Source: Orientallactaga sibirica (taxonomy: Eukaryota > Chordata > Mammalia > Rodentia > Dipodidae). Taken from it: DNA of 64,000 nucleotides. A program made the translations under genes and the position numbers. The notes under the pieces were generated by a model. That model was not told the DNA's origin. It saw nothing but the letters and a program-made list of their open reading frames with translations, and ran no database searches. The stretch covers positions 49,072,001 to 49,136,000 of the forward strand of contig JAEOAD010000004.1 of NCBI GenBank assembly GCA_036365145.1, in the 5' to 3' direction. Below are positions 25,766-37,589 of the stretch, one piece after another; position 1 is the stretch's first letter; each line of letters starts with the position of its first letter.

Positions 25766-26248
25766 ACGAGTCAGGGGTTGCCAGTCTGGGTGGTGGTTGT
25801 TAGACGCATTTAGGCACGAGGCAATGAGGCTCTGAGCCAGACCTGTGCCACAGGTGTAAGATGGGGTAAACCAGTGACATAGAATGGCTGGAGCTGAAAG
25901 ACAGTGGTAGAATATTAGATAGGAGAGGGAAAGCACAAGAAGGGGAAAGAAGATAGAAGGGGCTGGAGGTGGCACAGACAGGAGGATGGCAGTACCTTTT
26001 ATTAAAGTAGTGTGAACAGGAAGGGGTTGCCAGGAGGGAGCATCAGGAGTTTGTGTGCATGCATTTGAGTTTGATGGTCCCATTGGACTTCCATTTGAAA
26101 GTCCCTGTAGGAGACTTAGACAGAGAGCTATATTTAGGAATCTTTTCTGTGAAGATGATGGGGGGAAACCATGTGCCCAGATAAAATTGCCATGGAGGGC
26201 ATGACAGAATGGAGAGTAGGGTTCTGTGGAATAGATGGGTGTGGGAGC

Positions 26249-26571
26249 TGTGGTGATTTAAATATAAGTGTCCCCGTCGCCTCATGAGTTTATGATTAAG
26301 CCTCATACCATACGCAGCTGCTAGAGCCTTTGGGAGGAGCTGTGTCCCTGTGGGGTGGGCCTTGAAGTTTATTAGCCCAGTTCCAGGTCTGGTACTTAGC
26401 CTTCTTCCACCCAGATATGCGACAAGATGTGAACTGGCTTCATGCATGTGCCATGCTTTTTTCTCTGCTATGATGAAGCTTCCCTTTGAAACTATAAGCT
26501 CAAATAAATACTTTCCTCTCATAAGCTGCTTTTGGGTGGGTGTTTTGTCCTAGCAATGAGAAGGTAACCAC
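26249..26571 (+). mobile_element. LTR-like repeat, copy 3 (best preserved)
   Basis: Starts 'tgtggtgatttaaatataag' and ends at 'caatgagaaggtaacca', so a TG...CA layout. Internal 'actataagctcaaataaat' supplies an AATAAA just upstream of 'ttttgtcctagcaatgag'. Length about 320 bp suits a solo LTR. A 159-codon antisense frame crosses it (26,043-26,522) but has no coding support. Confidence 0.65.
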
Positions 26572-27154
26572 TTCAGGTGGTTGGGAGAGGGATAGAGAGA
26601 GCTGTGGGAGGGAAAGAAGAGAGTGCTATCCCAGGAGCCAGAAGGTGAAGGTGATCAGCTGAAGGAAATGAGGACTTGCAAAATTACATTGGGTTTGGCT
26701 CATTGTGAGGGGAAAAGCGGACAGTCGACGTTCATGAGTGGTGAGGTCATGAGGAAGTGTGTGTTGGTAATTTTTGAAAGATGGGAAGGACAAAGTGTTC
26801 ACATCTTGGGATAGATCGGCTACTTTTCTTTCTGTGACCAAATTGCTAACAAGAAGCAACTTAAGTGAGGAAATATTTTTTATCATCATTTGAATATACA
26901 ATTCATCATGATGGGAGAAACGTGGCATAGGACTGGCTCCCAGCTGTGGTGGTTGGAGCTGGTGGGAGATTGATGGGGAACCAGGGCATGCTATAACCCA
27001 CATGGTAAATGACTAGTGACCCACTTCCTCCAGCTAGTCACAGCCCACTAAAGGTTCCTCAGTCTTCCAAAACAGTACACTTGGGACCAAGTGTCCAAAC
27101 ATATGAGCCTGTGGAGGACATTTCACTGCCAACCCATAACAGGATGTAAGGAGT

Positions 27155-27400
27155 ATGTGTGTGTGTGTGTTGTTTTATTTGTGATGTATGCATGTGTGCA
27201 AGTACAGATGCACATGTGCTATGTGTACACTGAAAGGCCAGAGCACTGGGTGCCCTTCTTTATTGCTCATCTGTGTATTTCCTTTAGTCAGGGTCTCCAA
27301 CAACCCAGAGCTGCTACTTTGACCCGTGGGACCCAGTGATACTCTTGGTTCCACTTCCCATGGACTGGGATTACAGATGTGCATGGTCACCACCAACCTT

Positions 27401-27465
<65 letters not shown>

Positions 27466-27556
27466 TGGGGAGTCCAACAGGGGCAATCTCAGGCTCTGAG
27501 TCTCTTGTACTTAAATGGAATGTACTTTTTTAACTGCTGATCCATCTCCCCATCCC
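27155..27556. repeat. (TG)n-anchored dispersed repeat, copy 2
   Basis: TG tract, 'agatgcacatgtgctatg', 'gaaaggccagagcactgg', 'actgggattacagatgtgc' and the terminal 'ctgctgatccatctcccc'. It is interrupted by the (TA)n array. Confidence 0.6.
27403..27466. repeat. (TA)n microsatellite, about 30 units
   Basis: Near-perfect TA array within the copy-2 repeat. Self-complementary, so prone to cruciform formation and length change. Confidence 0.98.
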
Positions 27557-29421
27557 CTATATAAGGAGTTTTGACCATAAGTAGGTACCTGTGTTCATCC
27601 AGAAGCTCACTGCACTGTGAAGGAGGAGACATATTGAAGATGAGTGATATAGGTGTGAGCCATTGTGATACGTAAGGACATTTACTTATTTGGTGCATTT
27701 ATTTTTTTACACACCTCTTGCAAGAACAATGTGAAAGCCACAGTGATATTATCTAATCTTTTGTGACTAGCTGAAGAGAAGAGTGAAAATTGACTGGATT
27801 TGAGCCTGTATGACTAGGAGGGTGGTGTCCCCACATACCAGTAAAGGACTTCAACTGAGTGTCAAGATAAAAGCTATGATGGAATGCTGCTGGTGTCTTG
27901 GGGCTCAGGAGAAGCTTGCAGAATGCGGTAGATGGTGGATTTTGTGTCAGGCATGGTACTTCCACTGTTGTGTGTGGGAGAGATGGCCTCTTCCCTTTCC
28001 AGTAGGCAAGGACATTTTCCTCAGGTGGACATGCAGGGAAGGTATTGTGAATCATTGCTTGTTGGATTGAAGCAGAAGGATGATAGGCAGACATGGGGTT
28101 ACAGAGCTGAGCGGGAATGGAGACACAGTGTTTCAGGGAGGAGCTTAATTAGGATGTTTTGGAAACTGATGAGAGTTGAAGCAGAAGCTTGCTTACTGAA
28201 GGAGCTGCCTGGCAGCTGTAAAAGGGATAAGACAGGAAGGGAGTCAGGTAGGCATCTAGTGCCAGAGAAGGTGAGACAGGGGTTCGGGAAGAGTGGGAGA
28301 AGAGTTAGGAGCGATGTTGTAGGCAGAGTTGACATAGCACAGATTTTGAATAGTTTTCCTGGGGATGGAGAATTGAGGGTGTGTTGAAGGGGGGAGAGAT
28401 TTCTGTAACAGCTGAGATCAGCTTTCTGCTTTCTGATCTAGAGGCTGTTTGGAAGGTGGTAGGAAACATTTCCTGGGAAGGTGCAGAACATTCTGAGTTT
28501 GCTGAGCTTGTGGTGAATGTCCCACAGTGGACAGATATGCATGTCTACAAACAGCAGGGGACTGTGGCCTAGAGAGGAAATATTGATGTCCATGACACAA
28601 AATGGATAGCTGAGACCATTGTAGCCCATGCATACCTTCTGGACTTGAGAATGAATTGTCAGTTTTCTGAATTATCTGGGTACCTTCTTGCCTTTTCTCT
28701 CATTGCTGTCTACATTTAGCTTTGGGGCTTGTATTGGGATTAGACAGAAAAGGACCTTAGTTTTACTTAATTCTCAGGTGTCTAGGTACTAGATGAGGAA
28801 TGGACCTGCCAGGAGGCTTGGATGCTTCTGAAAACTCATTTGTGCAGTCTTCCTTTCCTGTTCCTGAACCATAGATCCCGAAGCTGTGATATTTTTCCAA
28901 CTGTATTTGGTTTTTATTAATCTCAAGAGAATATATAACTTATTTCTTGGGTTTTTTTCATATCAGGGCTGATCAGATATTATCTTGGTTAAAAAATGGC
29001 ATGTATTATAATATATGACTTGCTATAACTTTTTACAAGGAAATTTATATTATTTAGTTTGCTGCTCTGGCAGTCTCTTTTTAGTATGAGATAAATTAAG
29101 AAACAAATGCAATTTATGGCACTTTTTTTTCAGCATTGAATTGAAACCTAGTTGAGATGTTGCCCCAGAAATAAGTCCTATCTGGAGCATTTTTACTGTG
29201 GTGTCCACATCCTCGCTCTTGTTTATTACAGAGAATTAATTTTCCTACTGATAAAAGAGACAAGAGTCTTACTCTTGTGGACAGCACATGTTTTCCTAGC
29301 GATAGGAAAACAATGAAGCTCTTCTAGATAAAAAATGCAGGCTTTAAGTCAGTTCTTACTTGAGTGGCTGTAATGCCCAGCTTCTTTGGAGGTGAGGAGA
29401 GACTTTCATCTTCTTTTTGCA
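27557..29421. other. Unassigned intronic DNA, repeat-poor
   Basis: No young SINE. GA-rich in 28,050-28,400. Open frames of up to 151 codons occur (27,932-28,387, plus strand) but show no domain, no usable initiation context and no splice structure, so I do not call a gene. Composition differs little from neighbours. Confidence 0.4.
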
Positions 29422-29497
29422 GGCTCAGAATCCAAAGTCATGGCATTGTCATTGTTAAGCAAGTGCTCTTCAGCTGGGCTACATCCCCAACCTAGGA
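29422..29497 (-). mobile_element. ID element, antisense
   Basis: 'aagcaagtgctcttcagctg' followed by 'ggctacatccccaaccta' is the reversed tRNA-Ala-derived ID head. Confidence 0.7.
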
Positions 29498-29764
29498 GAT
29501 ACTTTAATAATATTTGTTCTAAATTTAAGAGTGGACAACTTTTGTTTGGGTATTGTTTTGAAGAAATAGGAAAAAACATTTTGACACAGTGAAACAAAAT
29601 TGAGTATAGACAATGCTGTACTTTACTAGGGTACCATTGGTGAATTTCTTGTTTGTAAAAATATGGTGATATTTTAAACCATTGTTATCTATTAGAGATG
29701 CGTGCTGCATATTTATAGCTAAGATAATACAGCACCTAAGTTTTGTTTCAAAAACAAGGAGGTA

Positions 29765-30145
29765 GTATGTGTCCATCAACAGATACGTGACTAAAGAAAA
29801 TACACACACACACACACACACACACATGAGTTTTATTTAGTCATAAATGAACAAAAATATGTAATTGGCAGGAAAATGGATGGGACTGGAGATTATTGAA
29901 ATAAGCAAAACAAGCTGTACTCAGAAAGACAAAAAATATTTTTCTCCCATATGTGGAACCTGATTTATATATGCACATATACATGACATGAAAGTAGAAT
30001 AGGGGTCTTTGGAGGAGCAGGAAGTGGACAAGTGGGGCAATGGGAGAATAATGAGAGTGAATATTTCCAAGTATATTATATATTTGAAAAAATGTCATTC
30101 TAAAGCCCATCACTTTGTACAATGAATACAGAATAATAAAAAATA
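29765..30145 (+). mobile_element. L1 3'-end fragment with internal (CA)n
   Basis: 'gtgtccatcaacagatacg', 'gaaaatggatgggactgg', 'gaaataagcaaaacaagctg' and 'ctcccatatgtggaacctg' match the L1 ORF2 end. A (CA)n array lies at 29,802-29,826. Ends in 'gaataataaaaaat'. Confidence 0.85.
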
Positions 30146-30499
30146 CTTAGGCAGAAAGAGCTGAGGTGTGTAGGTGAAATCAGATTGGCAGAATGTTAGT
30201 ACATGTTGCAGGTGGAAAAAGAAGTTTCACAATAATGTCTCATCTGTGCATTTATGGGCCCTCCATTAAGAAACGGTTAGCCAGAGTGAATGTTGTAGGC
30301 AAGAGGAATGGTGTCCAAGTCTTGTCCTTTCCTGTTTGTGACACTTATATTGCACCAGTCATTCTTTTGCCCATGGAGTAATAGCCTTTCTGACCTAAGA
30401 ATTAAGGAAGATGACTGTAGCCAAACCAGCTTGTCTATGTTTAGGTGAGAGCAGTTCTGTGCCACCTAGGACTTGGGACTGTATTCAGAGAAGTTCTTT

Positions 30500-30673
30500 G
30501 TTGTTGTTGTTGTTGTTGTTGTTTGTTTTTGTTTTTTGAGGTAGAGTCTTGCTCTAGCCCAGGCTGACCCGGAATTTTCTATGTAGTCTCAGGGTAGTCT
30601 CAAACTTATGACAATTCTCCTACCTCTGCCTCCTGAGTGCTGAGATTAAAGGTGTGCGCCACCACACCCAGCT
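30500..30673 (-). mobile_element. B1 SINE, antisense, with (TTG)n tail
   Basis: (ttg)n and T-run, then 'gaggtagagtcttgctctag', 'gcccaggctgacccggaatt' and 'ggtgtgcgccaccacaccc'. Perfect 16-bp target duplication 'ttcagagaagttcttt' at 30,484-30,499 and 30,674-30,689. Confidence 0.97.
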
Positions 30674-30847
30674 TTCAGAGAAGTTCTTTTTATAGTGGAA
30701 GTGAAAACAAGGGATTCTTTTTCTTATGAGATGTGGGGTGAGAGCTTGGGTAGAGGGAACTGTAGTAATGCCATAGGAGAGAATAGAAATTTAATAAGAG
30801 GCATGTTTCTGTCATGAACCTTGTGATGTAATCATTAATTCTTTTTA

Positions 30848-31160
30848 TTTATGTGTGTGTGTATGTACATGCATGTATGTATGTTCACATGTGTGTGCAT
30901 GTACACATGCAGATGTGTGTTGTGTGTGTGTGTGTGTGTGTGTGTCTGTAGCCCAAGGGTATCTCATTTGAACAAAGGGGGGAAGGTTTTGCCAGTTAAG
31001 CTAGCCAGTTTGTCCCAGGGATTCCGGTTTCTGCCTTCTACGCACTGGGATTACAGGCATGCCACCACACCTGCCCAGCATTTACACAGGTGGTGTGGAT
31101 CCAAACTCAGGCTGTCACGTTTGTCTGGCAAGCACTTTATCCACTGAGCCATCCCCCTTC
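30848..31160. repeat. (TG)n-anchored dispersed repeat, copy 3
   Basis: Pure TG array (30,914-30,945), 'cactgggattacaggcatgc', 'ggatccaaactcaggctgtc', and the terminal 'gcaagcactttatccactga' plus 'gccatccccct'. Confidence 0.65.
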
Positions 31161-32536
31161 TCAAACTTGTGTTGGAATCAGACCCTTTCCCTTTTCAAAC
31201 CAAGGTATCAAGGTATCAATCAATGCTTTCTAACTAAACTCACATCTGAAGTTTATGCTGTTTGCAGACAGCAGTGTAGTGCAGGGTACTGAAATGCATC
31301 AGCCACAAAGGAAAATTGTTTCAGTGAGCCAATATGGACATGTTTGCATCTTTGAATTGTTCCCAGCATGACAGGATGTTAATATGTCAGCTCAGAGGCA
31401 GATGGGCCCATCCATTTTGATCATCAGCTCTGTTGTTATTTGCATTTAGAATTGTGCCTTTCCTCTCAGGATCTTCAGATGCTTAGAGGAAGGCCCAGAG
31501 TTTTCTTGACACCAGCTGCTTTACTTAAGCAGATAGAATAAATCAAGCCCTTCAACCTCCCTATGCTCATTCCTGTTAGACACATCACCATAGTGAGCCA
31601 TGATAGCAAAGATGGCAGTTTTGTTAAAGACATGGCATTGGGCCTTTAAGTCTCAGCATAAAGTAGATTGGCCCAGAATTCCCCTGTGCCTTACATGTTA
31701 GCCCTGGATTAGTTGTTTATTTATGTATTCAATGAATACTCTTAGATATCTATTCATGTTAGTAGTGTGAATATTGGGTTCTGGTTCACAGTGCACAGAG
31801 TACGACTTTCTGTTCACTGTATCAGTGATTTTGGATCTGGGGATAATTGATGTGAAAAGCTAAGATATCCAGGAACTAATGGGGTCTTAACTTGCTTACT
31901 GATAACCCTTCAGCAACTCTGCCATGTCTTGAACCCCTGCTGTCTCTCTCGGAGGGGCGGGGAGGCCAGGAAAAGATGTGGAGAAGTCTGTTTGTGGGAA
32001 AGAATTTGCTTTAACCAAGTTTTCTTTGGGAAGCAGCAAGATACCATTCATTCAGCACATACAAGCTCATGCACATATAAGGGCCCATCTTTCTTTTATA
32101 GCCTGTGCTTTCCTAGCTCAAATTTTCTTATATGCTAGAATATTTTCTTAGTATCTTTGGAATTTTGTTAGCCAATGCCAACCTTTGAAAAGAAGAAAAA
32201 AAAAAAAACCTAAAAACATAATCCATTTTCTGAAGACTTAATGTAGGAGAACACAAACTCAGCTTCCTGGCTAAGAGAAATTATAAGTCAAGGCATTAAT
32301 AAACATGAACTTGTGCCATCAGTTCCCTCTGTGCAAAACCTTTTGAGAATAGTTTCTGTAACTGGACCAAACTGTGAGTCTTCATTCCAAAATCTATGAG
32401 TTAAATCAAATGTTAAACATGTTGGAATCCTAAATTGTTAAATTTATTACAACAAATGGCGATGAAAATAAGTTGTACCTGTTGTGACTCCATTGTCATG
32501 TCAAGGTTTTTAGGAACCTTTTCATTTTTAATTCTT

Positions 32537-32691
32537 TTTTTTTGGGGGGGGGGTTCGAGGTAGGGTCTCACTCTAGCCCAGGCTGACCTGGAACTCACTC
32601 TGTATTCTCAGGGTGGTCTCGAACTCATGGCGATCTTCCTACCTCTGCCTCCCGAGTGCTGGGATTAAAAGCGTGCATCACCATGCCTGGC
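32537..32691 (-). mobile_element. B1 SINE, antisense
   Basis: T-run and G-run, then 'gaggtagggtctcactctag', 'ggtggtctcgaactcatgg' and 'gagtgctgggattaaaagcg'. Perfect target duplication 'ttcatttttaattctt' at 32,521-32,536 and 32,692-32,707. Confidence 0.97.
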
Positions 32692-32762
32692 TTCATTTTT
32701 AATTCTTAAAAAAATAAATCATAAACCTCTTACCTCCTCAAAGACTTGATCTTATACTTCTG

Positions 32763-32794
<32 letters not shown>

Positions 32795-32796
32795 CT

Positions 32797-33010
32797 TTTA
32801 AAAAATGTTTTATTTATTTATTTGAGAGTGAGAGAGAGGGAGAACAAGGTAGGTAGAGAATGGACATGACAGGGTCTCCAGCCACTGCCAACGAACTCCA
32901 GATGCATGCACCACCTTGTGCATATGGCTTATGTGAGTACTGAGGAATCAAACCTAGATCCTTAGGCTTCATTGGCAAGTGCCTTAACTACTAAGGCATC
33001 TCTCCAGCCC
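32797..33010 (-). mobile_element. DIP-like SINE, antisense
   Basis: 'tttatttatttgagagtg', 'gtctccagccactgccaac' and 'gcatctctccagccc'. Preceded by (TG)n then T-run at 32,761-32,793. First of three antisense DIP copies in a row. Confidence 0.93.
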
Positions 33011-33036
33011 TTAACTTCCATGATGTTTCTTTTTTT

Positions 33037-33317
33037 ATTTATTTTATTTTATTTTTTATTTTTTAGAGAGAGACAGAGAGAGACAGAAGAAGGGAGAGGA
33101 AGACAGATAGAGATGGGCACACCAGCAGCCTCTCAGCTGCTTAGAATGAAATTCAGATGCGTTTGCCCCCTGGTGGTCAAGTGCTGCATTGCGCCCTTGC
33201 ATCACTCTGCATCTGGCTAAATGTGGGACCTGGATATTGGAACCACTGGAGATTGGAACCAGCGTTCTTTAGGCTTAGGAGGCAGGCACCTTAACCACTA
33301 AGCCATCTCTCCAGCCC
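33037..33317 (-). mobile_element. DIP-like SINE (long subtype), antisense
   Basis: Contains 'ggtcaagtgctgcattgc' and the doublet 'ggatattggaaccact' / 'ggagattggaaccag'. Flanked by 'gatgtttcttttt' at 33,022-33,034 and 33,318-33,330. Confidence 0.94.
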
Positions 33318-33330
33318 GATGTTTCTTTTT

Positions 33331-33565
33331 AAATTTTTTTGTTTTATTTTTATTTATTTATTAGCAACAGACAGACATAGAGAGAAAGAGGCAGAGAAAG
33401 AGAGAATGGGTGCACCAGGGCCTCCAGCCACTGCAAAGAACTCCAGGTGCATGCACCACCTTGTGCGCCTGGCTTATGCGAGTCTTAGAGAATTGATCCT
33501 CGAACCAGGATCCTTATGCTTCACAGGCAAGTGCTTAACCACTAAGCCATCTCTCCAGCCTTGTG
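33331..33565 (-). mobile_element. DIP-like SINE, antisense
   Basis: 'cctccagccactgcaaag' and 'aagccatctctccagcc'. The flanks repeat 'gatgtttcttt' once more (33,318 and 33,567), so it used the same target string as its neighbour. Confidence 0.93.
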
Positions 33566-34660
33566 TGATGTTTCTTTAGAGAAGAATATAAAGTGTTCAT
33601 GGCTTGCTCTGCTCAGCCCAATGACTTTACTTGGTTGGTGACTTTGGAGGGAGAAGTCAGGCATCACCCACTCCTCCCCCTCTCTTCTGGGGCATCTTGG
33701 CCACTGTGGTCTTGCCTGTTTGAGGAAGAAGTGGGCTGATCAACATTGCCAGGGAAAGAGAGGTAAGTCTTGTCACTGCATATATTCAAAGTCATTGTTA
33801 AGGTCACAGTTACTACAGAACTAGAGAGGAAGGAATGTTCCGGCTGGGCATCCTTAAAAACCTACAGTGTAGAGAAAAATTAGTCCCCTTTCCACCCGGT
33901 AGGCCTCCCCACACCCTGGAAACCCATGGGTGGAACTCTGTGTTCTTTTTCACACTGATGATACTCTGTTCTCTGTTAGTTTTTTTACAAATTATATCTT
34001 GATGGTCTGCTTGATGATTGTAATTGGCTACACACTGTTCTTTACTATGGCTGTCATGTTGATTTTACAACCAGAGGATAAGGATGCTTCCATGTGAATC
34101 TCATCCACTGAGAAGCAGTGAGAAACATAAAACCGTTATTCTGGGGTACATGGATGGCAACTGCTTCCCAGGCAACTATTTCGTATGAACGAGGTGTGCA
34201 ACATGCAGGTGGTAAGATGTGACTGGGCTCTTGCTAATGGCAAGCATACTGGACATCTGCTATGCATATTGGTATATATGTACTCTTTTTTTTCCAGAGA
34301 AATATTGCTATCATCTATCCAAAAGGTATAAGCTCAGTAATGCCTAAAATATATATGTAGAGCAGTGCATATAGTAATTTTTATGAAGAAATGCCTTCGT
34401 ACTCACAGCAAAATGTTATTTTAAAATTTTAGTGCAAATATATAGGTTCAAAATCAGATATCTTAGTGAAATTATAATATCAGATCTATTTTTGTGTTAC
34501 AGTTGTGTAAGAGTTGCTGTCTGGATGTAGATTACATTACATGAACATCAGTGCAATTGAGAATCTTCCCAGGTTGTGTTCCTAAGGTGCTAATCACAGC
34601 TAGAGATTTACAGAAGGGTTAGTGAGGTGGTAGTGTTGACTTAGCAGGAAGATGTTTTGG

Positions 34661-35043
34661 GGCTGGAGAGATGGCTTAGCAGTTAAGGCGCTTTCATGCA
34701 AAGTCAAAGAACCTAGGTTTGAGCTGGAAAGATGGCTTAGCGGTTAAGGCATATGCCTGCGAAACCTAAGGATTCCAGTTTGATTCTTCAGGTCCCACGT
34801 AAGCCAGATGCACATGGTGGCACATGCTTCTGGAGTTGGTTTGCAGTGGCTAGAGGCCCTGATGTGCCCATTCTCACTCTTTCTCTCTTTCTCTCTCTTT
34901 CTCTCCCTCCCTCTGTCTCTAATAAATAAATAAATTTATTTTTTTAAAAAACCCAGATTTGATTCCCAGTACCCACATAAACCAGATACACAAGGTGGTG
35001 CATGCGTCTGGAGTTCCTTTGCTAAAGGCCCTGGCATACCCAT

Positions 35044-35085
<42 letters not shown>

Positions 35086-35115
35086 ATAATAAAAAATAAA
35101 ATATTTTTTTAAAAA
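34661..35115 (+). mobile_element. DIP-like SINE split by a second DIP SINE (outer copy)
   Basis: 5' part at 34,661-34,722 ends at 'acctaggtttga'. The 3' part resumes at 34,963 with 'ttcccagtacccacataa', exactly where the DIP sequence should continue, and runs through a (CT)n array (35,049-35,081) to an A-rich tail. Confidence 0.95.
34723..34950 (+). mobile_element. DIP-like SINE (inner copy)
   Basis: Complete element from 'gctggaaagatggcttagcg' to 'aataaataaataaattt' plus A-run. Flanking duplication 'acctaggtttga' (34,711-34,722) and 'acccagatttga' (34,951-34,962). Confidence 0.95.
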
Positions 35116-35654
35116 GGTGTTTTAACCAGTACCTAGCTCCTAATGATGCTAGGTGTCTTCTTGAGGTTAAGAATACAGTCAGTCTCCATTAAGTTATGAA
35201 AGCTCACAGCACCTCAGCTTCTTTTCAGTTTATTGTTTCCTCTATTCATTTTCTTCTCATATTTCACTTTTAGACATTACTGTATTCCATTAACCAAGCC
35301 CGGTGGATGCCAGTATTGGTATGCCTCTTCTGCTGCCTAATTTCCCTTTGGTTTGTAAATAGCCATAATAAGGCTGCTGAATTCAATGTGTGGCTCAGTC
35401 AGGCTTCAGCCAGAGAAGCAGAGCCAGAAGGCTGCCCAGAAAGAGACTTATCACACAGAGTGGCTCATTTGATTGTGGAGTTGTCTGTGTTAGCTTAGAA
35501 TCCACAGAACCACTGTCAGCAGGGGCAGGCTGGGTCTTTGCAGGATGACAGAGGCTGCCACAGGGGGGTTTCCTTCTTTAGAGAAGCTGATGCTCAGCTC
35601 CAACAGCTGACTGGGATGAGGTCCAGCTGGGTTATCAAGGATTGTTTCCCTCCC

Positions 35655-35850
35655 TTCAGTTTTGGAGACATGGCTCTGTGGTGAAAGATGCTTTCTCGTA
35701 AAGCCTGATGTCTCAGGTTTGATCCCCCAGTACTCACATCCAAAGCCAGATGCACAAAGGGGCACTGGAGCTCGGTTGAGGTGGCAGTAGGCCTTGGAGA
35801 ACCCATTCTTGCTTCCCTTGACAAAAAATAAATAAAAATAAACTCAGCTT
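35655..35850 (+). mobile_element. DIP-like SINE, diverged
   Basis: 'tttggagacatggctctgtg', 'aggtttgatcccccagtac', 'agccagatgcacaaagggg' and an AATAAA-rich tail. Lacks the CT array. Confidence 0.85.
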
Positions 35851-35859
35851 TAGATTTTT

Positions 35860-36042
35860 TAAAAGGTGACAAGTAAAAGGAAGGGGGAGGAGGGGCAAAA
35901 GGACATATGTAGCACAGAAGTGGGTGGAGAGAGGGTATAAAAGGCGATGGAGGAAGAAGAGGATGGGAACAAATTAATTTCTTCTGAAGAACACCATAAT
36001 CAAATGTAATTCTTTGTACACTAATAAAGGAGTAAAGGACCA
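35860..36042 (+). mobile_element. L1 3'-UTR end
   Basis: Polypurine tract 'aaggaagggggaggagggg' followed by 'ccataatcaaatgtaattc' and 'acactaataaagg'. A purine-rich run then an AATAAA box is typical of rodent L1 3' ends. Confidence 0.6.
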
Positions 36043-37585
36043 TTAGTGTTTAAGAAAAACCCCGCTGGTTCCCACTATCAGTTGTGCCACCTTTGCGGAG
36101 CACTCTCATCCGGCTATTTGTTCGTCTTTCTCATTCCCCACCCCTTCTTCTGCAATTAAGTTAACTTTCCATGGTATCCAGGCAGCCTCTAAGCTGCTGT
36201 GGTGCCAAACGTTATTTTCTCTTTTCCTTTGATTTCACAAGAAGGGTGTTTTCTCATCTGTATTATTTGTCTTAGCAGGGCAGAATGTTCCGTTGTGTTC
36301 TTTATTAGCTGAAGTTACAGATCAGCTTGGCACCCATTCCAACAGGAGCTTTAGTTCCCAAAGACAATAGCTGCAGCACTGGGTGCTGCTTTCTTGGCTG
36401 GTAGCTGCTGTCATTGTTCTTTGTCGCCCTAACTTGGGGGAATGCCATATTGGAGGATTGATGGGATTAAAACAGAAGAAGAAGTCTAATTGCTTCTGTG
36501 TGTTTTGTACTGCTTCTTCAAAAGAATTCCCTTCCAGCTTCTGGAACATTCTCTTTCAAAACATTGCCCTTTCATGTTGGATTTCAAAAGTTACAAAATT
36601 CCGTTGTCATTATCTGAAGAGTGGCATTTATCAAATTTGATTCTTTTCACATTAGAAATGGTAAAGGGTTGTAAGGAAGCTTATGTAAGGAAGTTGTTAC
36701 AAAGTGTCTATCACTAACTAGCCCAGTGTTTTGAATTGCTTATTATTAAGCCATATGTCTTCTGTTTCTGTTGAAGTTTTTCTAATTGTAGAAAATTTTC
36801 ATATGCTCATCTCATTTCATCCTTTTATATTCTATAGAAATGGATGACAGTTTATTACAGAGCAATGTAAGCAAGAATTTATTGTGTTAATAGGAATCAT
36901 TGTGTATGTGGGCCAGGATTAGCTGTGGCCATTTATCTATGTTTAGTAAAAATGAGGTTTTTTCTTCTTGGTATTTTAACATGTAATAACATGGTCAGAT
37001 GGAAATAATTTAAAGTGTAAATTAAAACCTGAGTGTTCAGAAACCTAGAATCTTCATAGTTGGAAACCACTGACTGAGAAGCAAAATATGGTCAGATCTG
37101 GTGAGAGGTATCATCAGATGATCTTCAGACTTTCAAATAGTTATGAAAGATTCAGAAATGAAAATGAAATTTAGTAAACCACTTCATTGACATCTTTATC
37201 CTTAATATTTATTTCTTTGTGACAAATAACCATAAACTGAGTGGCTTAAGATGACCATAGTTCTTCTAGAGGGTCTCCCATTCTCTCTGGGCCAGGGATT
37301 TTAGGAAATCTTGGCCTTCTGGTATCTCGTCCACGTAGCCCCAATCTGATGGCTAGGCTCCTCTGGATACTCCTCTGGGCTGCCTGGTAACACAGAGGTC
37401 TCAGAACAGTTGGGATGCTTATGTGACACCTGAACCCTTTGACTTCATGTATTCCAGTAACCATGGTGAAGCTGTATTGTCATCTTTTCTAACCCAGCTT
37501 GGAAAGCCATATTACCTCATGTCTGCTTTGTTCTGCCAGTTGTAGGTGAGACCCTAAACCCCTCTGATTTAGGCAGAGGGTGTTA
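36043..37585. other. Unassigned repeat-poor intronic DNA
   Basis: No repeat recognised over about 1.5 kb. Short open frames only, with no conserved peptide seen. Confidence 0.45.
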
Positions 37586-37589
37586 GACT

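Noticed and set aside
26043..26522. Open frame of 159 codons on the minus strand
   Set aside because: Crosses an LTR-like repeat, has no recognisable domain, and is not flanked by convincing splice or promoter signals.
27932..28387. Open frame of 151 codons on the plus strand
   Set aside because: GA-rich composition favours long frames by chance. No domain, no second exon and no overlap with conserved protein sequence that I know.
30498..30523. (TTG)n array considered as an independent repeat
   Set aside because: It lies inside the target duplications of the antisense B1 and is that element's tail.
35930..35950. TATA-box-like 'gggtataaaaggcg'
   Set aside because: Lies in an L1 3' end, with no gene start downstream. 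Probably chance.
35594..36043. Open frame of 149 codons on the minus strand
   Set aside because: Formed by an antisense DIP SINE plus the complement of an L1 polypurine tract.
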